64,000 nucleotides of DNA, taken from Anadara kagoshimensis. Its lineage: Eukaryota > Mollusca > Bivalvia > Arcoida > Arcidae. A program made the position numbers and the translations under genes. A model generated the notes under the pieces. The model made no database searches. It saw only the letters and a list, made by a program, of their open reading frames with translations, and was not told the origin of the DNA. Of the stretch, positions 11,388 to 22,504 are shown one piece after another (the stretch's first letter is position 1; each line of letters starts with the position of its first letter). The DNA lies in NCBI GenBank assembly GCA_021292105.1, contig CM037865.1, positions 70,422,356 to 70,486,355 on the forward strand, written 5' to 3'.

Positions 11388-11805
11388 CAGTCAAACCTGT
11401 GTATAGAGACTATCCACGAGAACCAATTAAAGTGGCATTTATGGGCAGGTGGTCCTTATATACAGGTACAAATAAAATGAATAAAGCTTACTGGCCCCGG
11501 TTTCACAATCATTCCTTAGTTAAGATTTTCCTTAACTTAAATCTTGCAAATTTTAAAATCTTTAATTTATTAATTTTCAGGATATTGAGGAATTTAATGT
11601 GTCATTTTTAAGATCACTTTTAGATTAAAACATTTGCATTTAGTTTTGACAAAAATATTCACCAGTAGTTTCAAAAAGAAATTACAAAAATTTGCTAAAT
11701 TTAAGTTAAGGAAAATCTTAGCTAAGGAATGATTGTGAAACCGGGCCTGGACTTCAAAAGCAGGTGCCCCTTTAATAGAGATGACCTTTAAGGCAGAATA
11801 AACTG
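11388..11805 (+). mobile_element. MITE-3 copy interrupted by a MITE-2
   Basis: Starts CAGTCAAACCTGTGTATAGA after a TA dinucleotide. Internal 'ttatgggcaggtggtcctta' matches the copy at 34320. The element resumes after the insertion with 'aaaagcaggtgcccctttaa' and 'agatgacctttaaggcag'. TA flanks and CAGT ends suit a pogo/Tc1-mariner-type non-autonomous element; this class assignment is inference. A short frame containing 'VKPVYRDYPREPIKVAFMGR' is a translation of the repeat, not a gene. Confidence 0.8.
11493..11747. mobile_element. MITE-2 copy nested in MITE-3
   Basis: A 255-bp element with long inverted ends. The left end is GGCCCCGGTTTCACAATCAT. The right end, read inverted, is GGCCCGGTTTCACAATCATT. 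Both continue through 'ccttag.taagattttcctta'. No coding frame. It splits the MITE-3 copy, so it is the younger of the two. A longer target-site duplication is not clear; 'tgg' occurs at both edges. Confidence 0.85.
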
Positions 11806-12319
11806 CATGAAAAATAATAACTTTGACTAACTTTAAAATTTGAAAAAAGTCGTTGGAAAAATGAGTCCGACTTCATCTTGTAGAAAGTTGTTAGAATCAT
11901 TTATGTGTCAGTAATATGTGTAATTTATCAAACCTCAATACCAGGTGTTAATTAGATAGAGATAAGGTAGGTATATCAGTATTCAAAGTGTCACTTTTTT
12001 AGAGTGTCACATGTACTTTCTGATAAAAAAGAGTGTGTATCTGTCAGATGATGGCTTCTAAAACCCGTTTTATCAAGGTTAAAACTAATATTAATGATTA
12101 ATACTTTATCAGTTCATCTCGTGATCTGATGTGAAAATTGAAGATGAGTAGTTTGGGCATAGTCTATGATTGGCCTACAATGTGTCCCTCGAAAAGGGAA
12201 GAAAAATAGATAAATACATGCAAAAATCTGAATGTTCATTTGTTAAATGGAATGATTTAGTTTTACTGTACATTTTTGTCAAAGAAAAGTGAATGTGATT
12301 GTACAACAATAAGTTTTAC
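11806..12319. other. Non-coding stretch
   Basis: Nothing recognised. Confidence 0.45.
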
Positions 12320-12577
12320 TGCAGAGTTTATCACATGATTAGTGCAGATTTTGTCACATGATTAGTGCAGATTTTGTCACTGTAATGATTAGTGCAGATT
12401 TTGTCACATGATTAGTGCAGATTTTGTCACATGATTGGTGCAGATTTTGTCACTGTAATGATTAGTGCAGATTTTGTCACATGATTAGTGCAGATTTTGT
12501 CACATGATTGGTGCAGATTTTGTCACATGATTAGTGCAGAGTTTGTCACATGATTAGTGCAGATTTTGTCACATGAT
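12320..12577. repeat. 23-bp minisatellite
   Basis: About ten units with core 'gattagtgcagattttgtca', mostly 23 bp. Two units carry a 4-bp expansion ('cactgtaatg') in the same relative place, and they recur about 74 bp apart, suggesting a higher-order duplication of three units. Confidence 0.9.
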
Positions 12578-12757
12578 TATTATACCTTACATTCAATCTA
12601 TGCCCAAACAGTACAAAACAGTTTTATTTCACCATTTGGTTATATTGCTTTTATATAAAAAGTTTTTTAAACCCTACATTCCTAGGTTTGATCACTATGT
12701 GAAAAATTGCACATTACTAAAAATGTATTTTTTATGGTTTTGTTTTCCTTACTGAGA

Positions 12758-12900
12758 CCTTAGTGGCCAAGTTGTCTAAACTGTGCACCTCTTATGTTCA
12801 AATTCAATTCGGGCAGGTCCTGGTCTGAAAAAGTTTGTCAGTTCACTTGCCAAGAGTTGGTGGGTTATTCTTTGGGTACCGGTACTGTAGTTATTTCCCG
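12758..12900 (+). mobile_element. SINE-B copy, 5' part
   Basis: Runs 'ccttagtggccaagttgtct', 'aagtttgtcagttcacttgc' and 'gttggtgggttattctttgg', co-linear with the better copy at 32140-32368 read on the minus strand. The tail is absent. Confidence 0.6.
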
Positions 12901-13036
12901 TCCCAGTACTTATCATTTAGATATAACTACAGTCAATCTTAACAGTATAGTAAAACACATTATTTAACTCCACTTTCTTCCCCTCTGCTAAACTTAACTT
13001 CTATTCCCCTCCAACTCTCATTATTGTTAATATCTC

Positions 13037-13251
13037 ATCAATTGATGTATCGCCGGCCACACCCACAATGTTTCGACACTGGCCGCCATTACGATACCAA
13101 GGCAGCGTCACGGCAACTTATGACGTTCTAGTGTCAGTGACGTCATTAATGTCACAATTCAGGCCGAGCTTTCATTCTTTTTGCGTGTCATTCAAGCATG
13201 TCGACTCTTTGTTGGAACATAGTGGGCGTGGCTGGCGATCCGTCAATTGAT
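13037..13251 (+). mobile_element. CpG-rich MITE with about 40-bp inverted ends
   Basis: The left end ATCAATTGATGTATCGCCGG and the right end read inverted, ATCAATTGACGGATCGCCAG, continue into 'ccac.cccac.atgtt.c.ac'. The interior holds several CpGs and a palindromic TGACGTCA at 13138-13145. A half copy lies at 58800-58918. The 60-codon frame across it is not credited. Confidence 0.8.
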
Positions 13252-13682
13252 AGGTTTACAAATTTTAGTCTAATATCGTAGGCTAAACGGTTGACCAAAT
13301 TTATTCTAATATTGTAGGCTAAACGTTGACTTTGTTATACCTTCTCCTTTGTATTAGATAACAGGTGTACATTTACATTTTTATGTTTTCACCTTAATTA
13401 ATATTGCAATCTTGTAATATTCAAAATCATAAAGGATCTTCTAATCCATAATAAATAAATCATCTACCTGTTGATGGTAATTAAGGGACCTATTGATCAG
13501 TACATTGTCATAATGGTCATTAACATGGTAAGATTAAACATCAGTTATTTGTACTTTTATCTTCATTATATACCCCACATAATTATATCTTATCATAGAT
13601 CTTAATCACGGGATAAACTATTAATAAAACTAATGAAATATATATCAAAGTTACATAAAGGTTGAATGATGGGATTTTTTTC
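13252..13682. other. Non-coding stretch
   Basis: A short direct repeat ('gtctaatatcgtaggctaaa' and 'attctaatattgtaggctaa', about 50 bp apart) lies at the left. Otherwise nothing. Confidence 0.45.
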
Positions 13683-14095
13683 TATTAGTTAGTAGAGTGC
13701 TCGCCTCCTATGTGGGTTGAACCCCAGCTGGGTCTGACAAAAATAAGAAGGGATTGTTCCTTGTCCAAGTACTCCATTTAGGAGTGAAAGGCACTAGTAG
13801 GTCCTTCGAATAAGACCTTTTCCTTTCACATTGGCCTGAGCACAGGTTTCGTAGTAGGTTTTGAACCCTGTTTTGGTCTGACCAAGACTTAAAAAAAAGG
13901 TAGTGACTGTTTTTTTGCCAAGCATTAGGCATTTAGAAGTGAAAGTCAGGGGGTCCTTTGAAAGAGACCTATGCCCTATGTCACTGTAGGCATGGCACTT
14001 TAAAGGACCTTCCCTGCACATTGGTCTGAGCACACTGCAAAGGTCAAACTTTCTCCCACTTTACCTATAGCTGTTGACATATCATTGAGTCTGGG
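13683..14095 (+). mobile_element. Two SINE-A copies in tandem, the first truncated
   Basis: The first copy starts in a tRNA-like head ('agttagtagagtgctcgcct', then 'gttgaaccccagc') and reaches 'cattggcctgagcaca' by 13845. A second copy then restarts at 'ggttttgaaccctg' (about 13856), passes 'gtctgaccaagactta', 'ggcatggcactttaaaggac', 'ttccctgcacattggtctga' and 'gcacactgcaaagg', and ends near 'cctatagctgttgacat'. The piece at about 14005-14045 is the cleanest single-copy equivalent of the 43-bp unit amplified at 47.6 kb. Confidence 0.8.
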
Positions 14096-15009
14096 TTCAG
14101 TTTAGACAGGTAATTTTTTGTTTATGCAGGATCATTTGATATAGATCTTTGGTTTACTCAGGATTTGGTTTAGACAGGTTTTTGACTTAGTGATGGTTCA
14201 GTATAGACAGGTGGTTTGTTTATGAAGGGTTTGTTTTCACAGGTATATTTGTTCTTGAATTTTTTATCAGAATGAAGGATTTGAGGACAAATAAAATGCA
14301 ATTGTTATTGATCATTTCAATACCATAATTATACAAACAGTTAGCTACTTCATTCAGTGTGTGAAGTGCTTTAAAAACTCAGTGGCCCGCTGGCCACCAA
14401 TTTAAATTTTCAGGTGGGCAGAGGAATTCCAAGTGGCAAGACAATCTTAGGAAAATCAAGGCCTCATTTAGGTATGGAAGATAAAAGTGCTACTTTTTTA
14501 AAACTGACTTACAATCACTTACATACATCAGTGTTATTAATAACAATAATTATGATGTAAAGTGTTCATTATATTGCCCGACTTTGAAACAGTATCATGA
14601 AAATTTTGTGACACAGAAATAATATCTGTTCTCTGGTCACAAAAGCTCAAATTTAGAGTAGACAAGCTGGCCACCATTTTCAAATTTTTGGTTGCCAAAC
14701 ACAATTCCAGTTCGGTTTGGCCACCATTTTTAGTTGACAAAGTTGAGGGCTGAAGTACATAGTATTTCCCTGATAGTTATTTTTAGTTATAATTAGTCAC
14801 TGACCAGCTTTCTGGTCATTTATAGAACAGGTTGGTGTTTAAACCTAATTACTTATGGGAAAATATGTGTTATATTTTGTATGTATAAATGTCAGTTTTG
14901 AAATGTACAACAGATAAAAATCAAACAAATATAAACTGTATCAAGTTGTATATATATAGGTGGAACATTTGACATTCTAAAGATAATTAGTTCTCACACT
15001 TTTTGTAGG
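14096..15009. other. Non-coding stretch with degenerate repeats
   Basis: 14096-14250 contains several imperfect copies of 'gtttagacaggt' and 'ggtttgtttatg' spaced 40-50 bp apart, an eroded minisatellite. The rest shows nothing gene-like. Confidence 0.45.
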
Positions 15010-15250
15010 TTTTTATACCCCCTCCCCGCAAACTTAAGTTTGAGGGGAGTATATGAATCACCATGTCTGTCTGTCTGTCTGTCCATATATCTGTGTAAAA
15101 TCGTATCCGGGCCACATTTAAAAATTGCTTTGGACAACACATGAATAATCTTCATGGGTCTATAGTTGTGTCATGACCTTGAACCAAAGTCATATTGGAA
15201 AGGTCAAGGTCACAGGAAATTATTAAACCCTTGTATATGTTTGGGGCAGG
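15010..15250 (+). mobile_element. Dispersed element with TATACCCC start
   Basis: Begins 'tataccccctccccgcaaac' followed by a short hairpin ('aacttaagtttgaggggagt'), then 'gaatcaccatgtctgtctg' and 'aggtcaaggtcaca'. The copy at 25972 has the same order. The right end is not defined here. Confidence 0.6.
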
Positions 15251-15572
15251 GCTATTTGTTTGTACCTGTATTTGTTATGATGTAATCAGCAGGATTATAA
15301 GACATATTGGTGTCTGGATCTGAGTCACACATTTTACAATTAAACTTCTTCTGGAACTCATCTTGTAACTCTGTTGGTGTATTTTAGTGGGGCAGACATA
15401 TCTAAACCCCTCCCCCCTTTTAGCTACAATTTCCAAGCATCAGACATTCAGTGTGAAGGTTCTTTGACTTACATCTGCAGTCAAGTTGTGTTATTCTTAT
15501 TTGTTGTGAAATTCCTTGGTAGGTACACATACAAAATTAAGTCTTGCATGGGTTTCTGAAATTTAAATGCTA

Positions 15573-15771
15573 ATACAGCGAAACCTTGTTTCAGTGCCAC
15601 CATTTATTAGTCAGATTTTGGCATATTGCATGTATAAAGGGGATTTACAGTATTTTGAGGAAGGATTATGAAGATGAACATTAAGAAATAGCTTTTAGGA
15701 TTTCAACATACAAGAGTCACAAATGTGAAGTTGCAGTTATTGAGAAGTCTTATAATGAGGTTTTTTCTGTA
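15573..15771. mobile_element. Pogo-like MITE relic
   Basis: The left end TACAGCGAAACCTTGTTTC and the right end read inverted, TTTACAGAAAAAACCTCATT, resemble the ends of the better preserved copy at 59550. Diverged; no coding frame. It sits in what would be an intron if the candidate exons nearby are real. Confidence 0.45.
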
Positions 15772-15852
15772 AATTGATAATTGATTCATACAAACCCTTA
15801 TTGGCCTTCTTTTTAGCAAGAATATAATATTCTAGTTATGTTATTTCTTCAG

Positions 15853-15904
15853 ATGAAATAGATAGCAAGTACAGTGCAGAATTTCAGCATAAAGTTTACA
15901 AAGG
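15853..15904 (+). CDS. Candidate internal exon, gene unknown
   Basis: A pyrimidine-rich acceptor (ttatttcttcag) and a consensus donor (gtaagt) bound 52 bp. Read with one base carried in from the previous exon, it encodes EIDSKYSAEFQHKVYK plus two bases of the next codon. This frame joins without a stop to the candidate exon at 16268. The peptide is non-repetitive and protein-like. I do not recognise a family. A further upstream segment, 15424-15518, has a strong pyrimidine acceptor, a gtaggt donor and the matching phase, but its product is hydrophobic and less convincing. Short exons can arise by chance in 64 kb, so confidence is modest. Confidence 0.3.
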
Positions 15905-16267
15905 GTAAGTACAATTTGCTTTAACTTGTAATCTAAAAGTCATCAAATTTAAAATATTGTGGCAGTAAGTAATAGAAGATCACAAAAGAACAACAGTCAA
16001 ATGTCTTCAGGCAAAAAAAGTTAAAGTTGTACCATGCTAATTTTAGTGATTTTCCTGATGATACAGGGCCCTGATTTAAGTCCAATTGCCCTAATTTAAA
16101 TCCACAACCAAATGAAATAATATCATAGTGCATAATTATGTGATCTGTACAATTTATGCTAATTCAAGTTCAAATTTTAGTTGTGTTAACATTTTTATAT
16201 GCTGAAATTAATGAATTTACAAAATGGGGGAACTATGTAAAGTTGAAATTAATTATTTTGTTTTTAG

Positions 16268-16313
16268 AATCCACCTTGCATCCCAATTTAGTGCGAGACC
16301 AAAACTTGGTCGA
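16268..16313 (+). CDS. Candidate internal exon, phase-compatible with the previous one
   Basis: Acceptor 'ttgtttttag' and donor 'gtatgt' bound 46 bp. Completing the split codon from the exon ending at 15904 gives G, then IHLASQFSARPKLGR, ending on a codon boundary. The implied intron is 363 bp. A weaker third candidate, 16646-16678 (acceptor ttgaccag, donor gtaatt), would continue in phase with VAGSVNRTYSM. The Ser/Arg-rich peptide suggests a disordered tail; no family is recognised. Confidence 0.3.
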
Positions 16314-17064
16314 GTATGTAAGGAATTGTTATAATATATTAGGTTTATACACCGATATATTGATTTTGTGTATATATATAAATTAAAAAGTAATATTGTT
16401 GATGTATGTGTACATATAATTATATTGTATGACAAAATAACGGTCAAACATGTGTTACGTAACAAATAAAATTAATATATGTTGATACGAGGTGTAAATT
16501 TTTATGTGCGATTGATCTATAAACACAGTCTGTTACCAATTTAGCTAAATAACAACCAGTACAACTACGTCAAAATGTCAAGGTATTCTTTTGAATTTTT
16601 ACCATCAAAATAAGGCTCTGTTTACAAACATTTCTCATTGACCAGGTTGCAGGGAGTGTAAATCGGACTTATAGTATGGTAATTGTCAGGAGGGTTTCGG
16701 ATGGGTGGGTGGTGAAAATGGTGTTTCGGTTTTATTAAATTGAATCCTCTTATTGTTTTCAACCATGAAGCTTCACATAAAAGATGTGTACCTCACTTTA
16801 TGGAATAATTTTAGGATTATTTTCTTATTTATCCAGACTTTGGACTCAGTTTTTTAGCAATCTTTTAAACAAAGCAGCCTGGGTCTTATTTTGTGAATTC
16901 AATTCTCCTACAATTTTCTATCAAGATCATAGAAATTGTTTACAAGATGTTTGAATTCTATGTACAATATAAACATGTATATCAGAGACATGCACCTCAC
17001 TTTATGGAATTATTTGGGTATTTTTTCCATTTGTCCAGAATAGGAATTTACAATGAGTTATGTT

Positions 17065-17375
17065 TTCATTTTCAGGTTGTTATCAAAGTACATGCTTATA
17101 AAATAGTCATGTATAAATGTAACACTAGCTGATTGTAGGAAATTTTGAAATTCTCATTTTCTGAAAATTTCATTTTCATTTTCATCAGTTTGTTATCAAA
17201 GTATAATATGTGAAATAGTGATTTTTAAGAAATGTGGAAATACTCATTTACAGAAAATTTAATTTTCATTTTCTGTTTGTTATCAAAGTATAATATGCGA
17301 AATGAAATGTGAAAATACTCATTTACAGAAAATTTCATTTTCATTTTCTGTTTGGTGTCATATAACATGTGTTTA
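17065..17375. repeat. Irregular tandem repeat, 70-110 bp units
   Basis: Three to four diverged units contain 'ttgttatcaaagtataatat' and 'cagaaaatttcattttcatt'. Spacing shortens from about 111 to 70 bp. Confidence 0.7.
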
Positions 17376-17744
17376 AAGATATTACCTGTATATTAAAAAA
17401 CCTGTAACATACTGAAAATCTTAAACTTTATATATATATAAAGCTACAATCAAGTTGATTTATTTATATATAGGTATACACATTCATTGATCTGTGTGAT
17501 GGAAACTCTAACTTTCATGCTTAAGGATACCATATACTATAGCTTGGGCTTGATTGCACAACTTTTAAATCATAAGTTCAACTTAACCACTATGTCATAT
17601 TAGCATAAAAATATCATATCCTAATAGTAAACATACTTATAATTTGTCAGTTGATGTTAACCACTTGTCCATGATTACCCTGGATATATTTGATGTGCCA
17701 TAGTTCCATGTTCGTTTCAATCTCAATGTTAATTACATACATGG

Positions 17745-17860
17745 TGGGGTGTAGCTAGCTAAACAGGAGGAGTTTACTCTTCTTGAGCACCTAGCCTCAC
17801 TCTCTGGTGGAAGTTCATGTGTCAAACTTAATTTGCTTGTTGAAAAGTTTTCTTTTCTTT
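17745..17860 (+). mobile_element. Family D dispersed repeat, host of the 49-bp array
   Basis: Contains 'gtagctagctaaacaggagg', 'gagcacctagcctcactc', 'ggtggaagttcatgtgtcaa' and 'gttgaaaagttttcttttct', co-linear with the copies at 20745 and (inverted) 21430 and 54365. It runs directly into the array at its 'tttgggattgtgatttg' segment. Confidence 0.75.
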
Positions 17861-18715
17861 GGGATTGTGATTTGGACATGGATTTGTATGTTTGTTTTTA
17901 CTTTGCTTTGGGATTGTGATTTGGACATGGATTTGTATGTTTGTTTTTACTTTGCTTTGGGATTGTGATTTGGACATGGATTTGTATGTTTGTTTTTACT
18001 TTGCTTTGGGATTGTGATTTGGACATGGATTTGTATGTTTGTTTTTACTTTGCTTTGGGATTGTGATTTGGACATAGATTTGTATGTTTGTTTTTACTTT
18101 GCTTTGGGATTGTGATTTGGACATGGATTTGTATGTTTATTTTTACTTTGCTTTTGAAATGTGGTTTGGACATGAACTTGTGTGTTTGTTTTTACTTTGC
18201 TTTGGGATTGTGATTTGGACATGGATTTGTATGTTTGTTTTTACTTTGCTTTGGGATTGTGATTTGGACATAGATTTGTTTGTTTGTTTTTACTTTGCTT
18301 TGGGATTGTGATTTGGACATGGATTTGTATGTTTGCTTTTACTTTGCTTTGGGATTGTGATTTGGACATGGATTTGTATGTTTGTTTTTACTTTGCTTTG
18401 GGATTGTGATTTGGACATAGATTTGTATGTTTGTTTTTACTTTGCTTTGGGATTGTGATTTGGACATGGATTTGTATGTTTGTTTTTACTTTGCTTTTGG
18501 ATTGTGATTTGGACATGAACTTGTGTGTTTGTTTTTACTTTGCTTTGGGATTGTGATTTGGACATGGATTTGTATGTTTGTTTTTACTTTGCTTTGGGAG
18601 GTTGTGATTTGGACATGGATTTGTTTGTTTGTTTTTACTTTGCTTTGGGATTGTGATTTGGACATGGATTTGTATGTTTGTTTTTACTTTGCCTAGGGAT
18701 TGTGATTTGAACACA
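17861..18715 (+). repeat. 49-bp minisatellite grown from family D
   Basis: About 18 units of 49 bp with core 'gggattgtgatttggacatg', then 'gatttgtatgtttg' and 'tttttactttgc'. The single-copy form of the core is present in the family D copy at 21430-21560 (inverted: 'actttgctttgggattgtga'). Two units share the same alternative block ('gacatgaacttgtgtg') 343 bp (seven units) apart. Frames through it are by-products. Confidence 0.92.
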
Positions 18716-20034
18716 GACTGATATGTTTGTGTTTGATGTTTAGACCAAAACACTTTATTTTTCATACAGGGAATCTGTTGTTACATTAATATGGAGATTT
18801 CCTTCTGGTGTTTAATTATCACGCCAAAGGTATGGGTATTTTATTTTGTAGAAGTAGATCATGTTAGTCTAGACTTGAGTATTGTGGTATTTGTCGTAAT
18901 GCTACATCCAGTGTCATTTTAAAGCAATCAGATATTTTATCAACATGTGTACAATTTGACTGACATTAAGTTGAGCTCAAGGCCAAATTTGAAATTAAAA
19001 TTGTATTTATTGCTATTATTATAGATTATAATCCATTATGATATTAAAATGATAATTGTAATAACTTTGATATTTGTAGCCAGCCAGTAAACCAGCCAGT
19101 CAGTCATACAAGTTGTTATTAAAATTGGTGTTCTCATTTTCTTCACAGTCAGTTTTGACAGTATGAAAAATAAATTAAATTTTGAAATGTTTCATTTTTT
19201 TTACCATTTTATTAATAATTTCCACCTACCTGTAATACTACCGACAAATTAATCTCCCATCTGAATACAGTTAGTAGCATTTTTTGTTAGGGCAATGTAT
19301 TATAATGATTGGATACAGTCTTAAACCAAGGATGTCTATGGTTTTTGTGAGCAATCGGCCCACAGGCATATTCCTGTACTTTATTATTTAGATAGAAAGT
19401 AATTTTAACCAATATTTTATTAATGTAATTTTTGACATGCATTAAATTTTTCTATGGGTTATTTCCCTATATTTTCAGTAGACATCCCTTGTAAAAAAAT
19501 TATCTGCTTCCCACCCCAATATAAACCCCAGACCTTAATAGATGCTTCCTGAACTTTGACCTGAAGCAATATAAAACACAGTCCCTAAATTTGAAAACTA
19601 ATCATGAGGCCAGGTTTTTTTTAAAACAGCTCCAAAATTTAAGAACAACATACATGTATCAATTCTAAAGTTAAAGATGCCAAAAAATTTAAATATGTTA
19701 AACCAGTTTTGAATTCAAGCATACACTGTTTGATAAATATTATACATGTGAATTACACAGTTACTGAAATTGATAATATGTTTCTGTGATATTGTAATAT
19801 ATATCAAAAGAATGACCTTCAGTTATTCAGGGTCACCTGAAGAAGGCACATTTAGCTATTGTCTTGGGATGCCAAAAAATGATAGTGAGCAATAACCACG
19901 GTAACCACAGTAAGCACCTGACTTACCACTGTCAAAATACTTTCTTAATAAATATAAAACATCTTGCTTGTTTGTTATATTAATATAATCATTTATAGTA
20001 AATTGATTGATTGCTTGATTGATTGAATGGGGTT
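18716..20034. other. Non-coding stretch
   Basis: AT-rich, with a short 'cagccagt' direct repeat at 19080-19105. No gene recognised. Confidence 0.45.
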
Positions 20035-20328
20035 TTACATTCTACTTATTATTTCATTTATATGGAGATGTCACCAGCTATAAGTGAAGTGGCAGAATTA
20101 TTTACTTTTGCTGTGCCCTCACAATGTGCAGGGAGTGTTTTTCAATGTACCATGCCTGCCCTGACATGGGGCATTGGTTTTCAAGGTCTCTTTTGATGAC
20201 GAGTGCTTTGCTAAAGAACAGCCACAACTTTTTTCAAGTCTTGGTCAGAACCCAGCCTGGGGTTGAACATACATCCCTCCTCATACAATGTACAAGTGAG
20301 CACTCTACCAGCTGAGCTACAGAGGTGT
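20035..20328 (-). mobile_element. SINE-A copy, nearly full length
   Basis: On the minus strand: tRNA-like head 'tagctcagctggtagagtgc' (box A), then 'caaccccaggctgggttctg' with a B-box-like core, 'gaccaagacttg', the middle blocks, 'ctatagctgg'-like sequence and the tail near 20040. No acceptor-stem pairing, so it is not a functional tRNA gene. Confidence 0.8.
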
Positions 20329-20744
20329 TGTATGGTAAAGTATTTGTATTTGTTATATAAGTCAGTTCATGGTCATACAGAGTTTTACAAGTACATACTT
20401 ACACAAATTGGTTTTACATCCAGATAGAATTGTTCTTTTGTCTGCACAGACATAGTATCCGGCTAATACTGACTTGTCTGCAGTTCCTTAAATACCAGAT
20501 TATTGAGTAGAATAAATAATTTATTCTGTTACTAGGATATAGATATAAAAGAAAAATAGATATATAGATGAAGCATTTCAATTGAAATCTTGTGCCTTTG
20601 TTAAATTAAAATTGTATCAAATACAGAACAGACTGTTTGGATGACATGATTTATTTTTGACATTTTCAGAGTTTTGTTATATTTTAACTGCTTGCAAATT
20701 AATGTTGATTGTCCATTATATTTGAGGAATTATTTTGTGCTTAC

Positions 20745-20870
20745 GCCTCTGGAGCAACTGGCCTCACTTCCCTGGTGGAAGTTCATGTGCCTAACCTAAC
20801 TTGTCAGTTTTAAAGTTTTTACTTTGCTTCTGGATTGAATCAGTATGTTTGTTTTAGACTGAAACAGAAA
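20745..20870 (+). mobile_element. Family D dispersed repeat copy
   Basis: 'ctggagcaactggcctcact' and 'cctggtggaagttcatgtg' are followed by 'gtttttactttgcttctgga'. It carries only one copy of the segment that became the 49-bp unit at 17861. Confidence 0.7.
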
Positions 20871-21429
20871 ACAAGAATCTGATTTGATGAATTAATAAAA
20901 TAAGTCATGGTAAATAAAGTTACTTGATATTGGAGAGGTCATAGTACTTGTACTTGTGTGGAAGTATCTTCTTGTGGTAGTAAGTTGGTAGTTTTATTGA
21001 AGTGACTTAGATACAATTAAACTCGTTGTAGGCCATTGCTCTTGAAATGAACTGATACAGAACAACCAGGCTTGCTCAATAGCATGACCAGGTCATCTCA
21101 GACTTTTAGTAGTAGATTTTGATGTTTTGCTTTCATTTTAATTCTGCTAAGCAGCAGCATTGCTACTGTTTACAACAACCTTCATTACAATGAGAACCAC
21201 TCATGACCTATGAGCAGTCCAGGGTGATATGTTTTTTTTCTACCTAGCAGAATGCTGATTAGTACCAGCATTTCCATAGGTTTTTATATAGGCAATGCTT
21301 CTTGGTAAATGTTCAGTGCATGTATACAATCTATGATTTCTTGGTCCAGTGCACAAAACCAGAATACTGACCATTGTATGCTTGGATTAAATACATTTGT
21401 ACTAGCTTCATTTTTTGGCATTTTTTCTT

Positions 21430-21560
21430 AACAGTTGACACATATATAAAAAACCAAATTCAAATCACAATCCCAAAGCAAAGTATAAAATTGGAAACTT
21501 TGAAAATAAAGTTTAAACACATGAACTTCCACCAGGGAAGTGAGGCTTAGAGCATTATAG
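21430..21560 (-). mobile_element. Family D dispersed repeat copy, single-unit form
   Basis: Minus strand: 'aagcctcacttccctggtgg', 'aagttcatgtgtttaaactt', then 'actttgctttgggattgtga' once only. This is the pre-amplification form of the 49-bp unit. Confidence 0.8.
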
Positions 21561-21649
21561 AAGTCATTATAGTTGGCATTTTTAAACAGACTAGAAATAA
21601 GGCTTTATCATCATTTAATACATTAAACATTTTAAACAAAAAGAGTATT

Positions 21650-21915
21650 GGTCTTTAACTTTCCAGTCAAGAATATTTCACCTATATCCAGATGTCACCA
21701 GCTATAGGCGAAGGTGCAAAAATTTTGTCTGTGTTGTACTAATGCCATTATACAGCAGGGTTCTTTATTGTGCATACAGTGACAGGAGACCTTGTTTATT
21801 TTAGGTCCCATCCCAAAGAACCTTGGCTTTCATTTTGCAATTCGAGCACTTGATGAAAAAGAACATTCAGCTACCCACAACCAAGTCTTGGGTCAGACCT
21901 GATCTTTAAACAATA
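21650..21915 (-). mobile_element. SINE-A copy
   Basis: Minus strand: 'aggtctgacccaagacttgg', 'gtgctcgaattgcaaaatga', 'cctatagctggtgacatctg' and the tail 'gtgaaatattcttgactgg'. The tRNA head is missing. Confidence 0.8.
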
Positions 21916-22504
21916 AAGTCTGAAATGATGATTAAGCCTCATATTTTTTTGTTTATGTATTTTATGATGGTTCTGTATTCTAAAGTACATTTTACCATAT
22001 GGTATTCCAATTAAAAGATCTTGTTATAATGGTAAAGGAAGATTTTTATTTAGTTTGGTTAATAATATTTGATGCAAGAAGACTCACGTTGGCGAATAAT
22101 GATGTAGTTATTTTTTTTATCTAGAAAATCTATTGGCTGAGACAGTGATTCACGATTCATGCTCCTCATCATCTCAAATATCAGCTGTTTCTTTGTTTAC
22201 AAAGTATGCTTGGTTACACTTAACTATGTTATAATGATGATCTACAACCCCCATAATTTCATGCTGACCCACATTACTGACTCAGTGACCCAGTTTCTAA
22301 TGATGTATACATGTGAGATCAAACTGATAAGTTTTTAAGGTTTTTTGTGGTAAAAATGACAGTTAACTTGATGTGGATGTTGACCTCTACTTTATATAGG
22401 TCAAAGTATAAGTGATAAAACAACAAAAACATTACCAGCTTCTGTTTATGTTACATTGACTAATAGTTACAGTATTAATTGAGGCTCTAGCCTATAACTG
22501 TGTG
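21916..22504. other. Non-coding stretch
   Basis: Nothing recognised. Confidence 0.45.

Noticed and set aside
11360-11611. Frame containing VKPVYRDYPREPIKVAFMGR
   Set aside because: The same peptide recurs from other copies (for example minus strand 62909-63133) and is simply MITE-3 translated.
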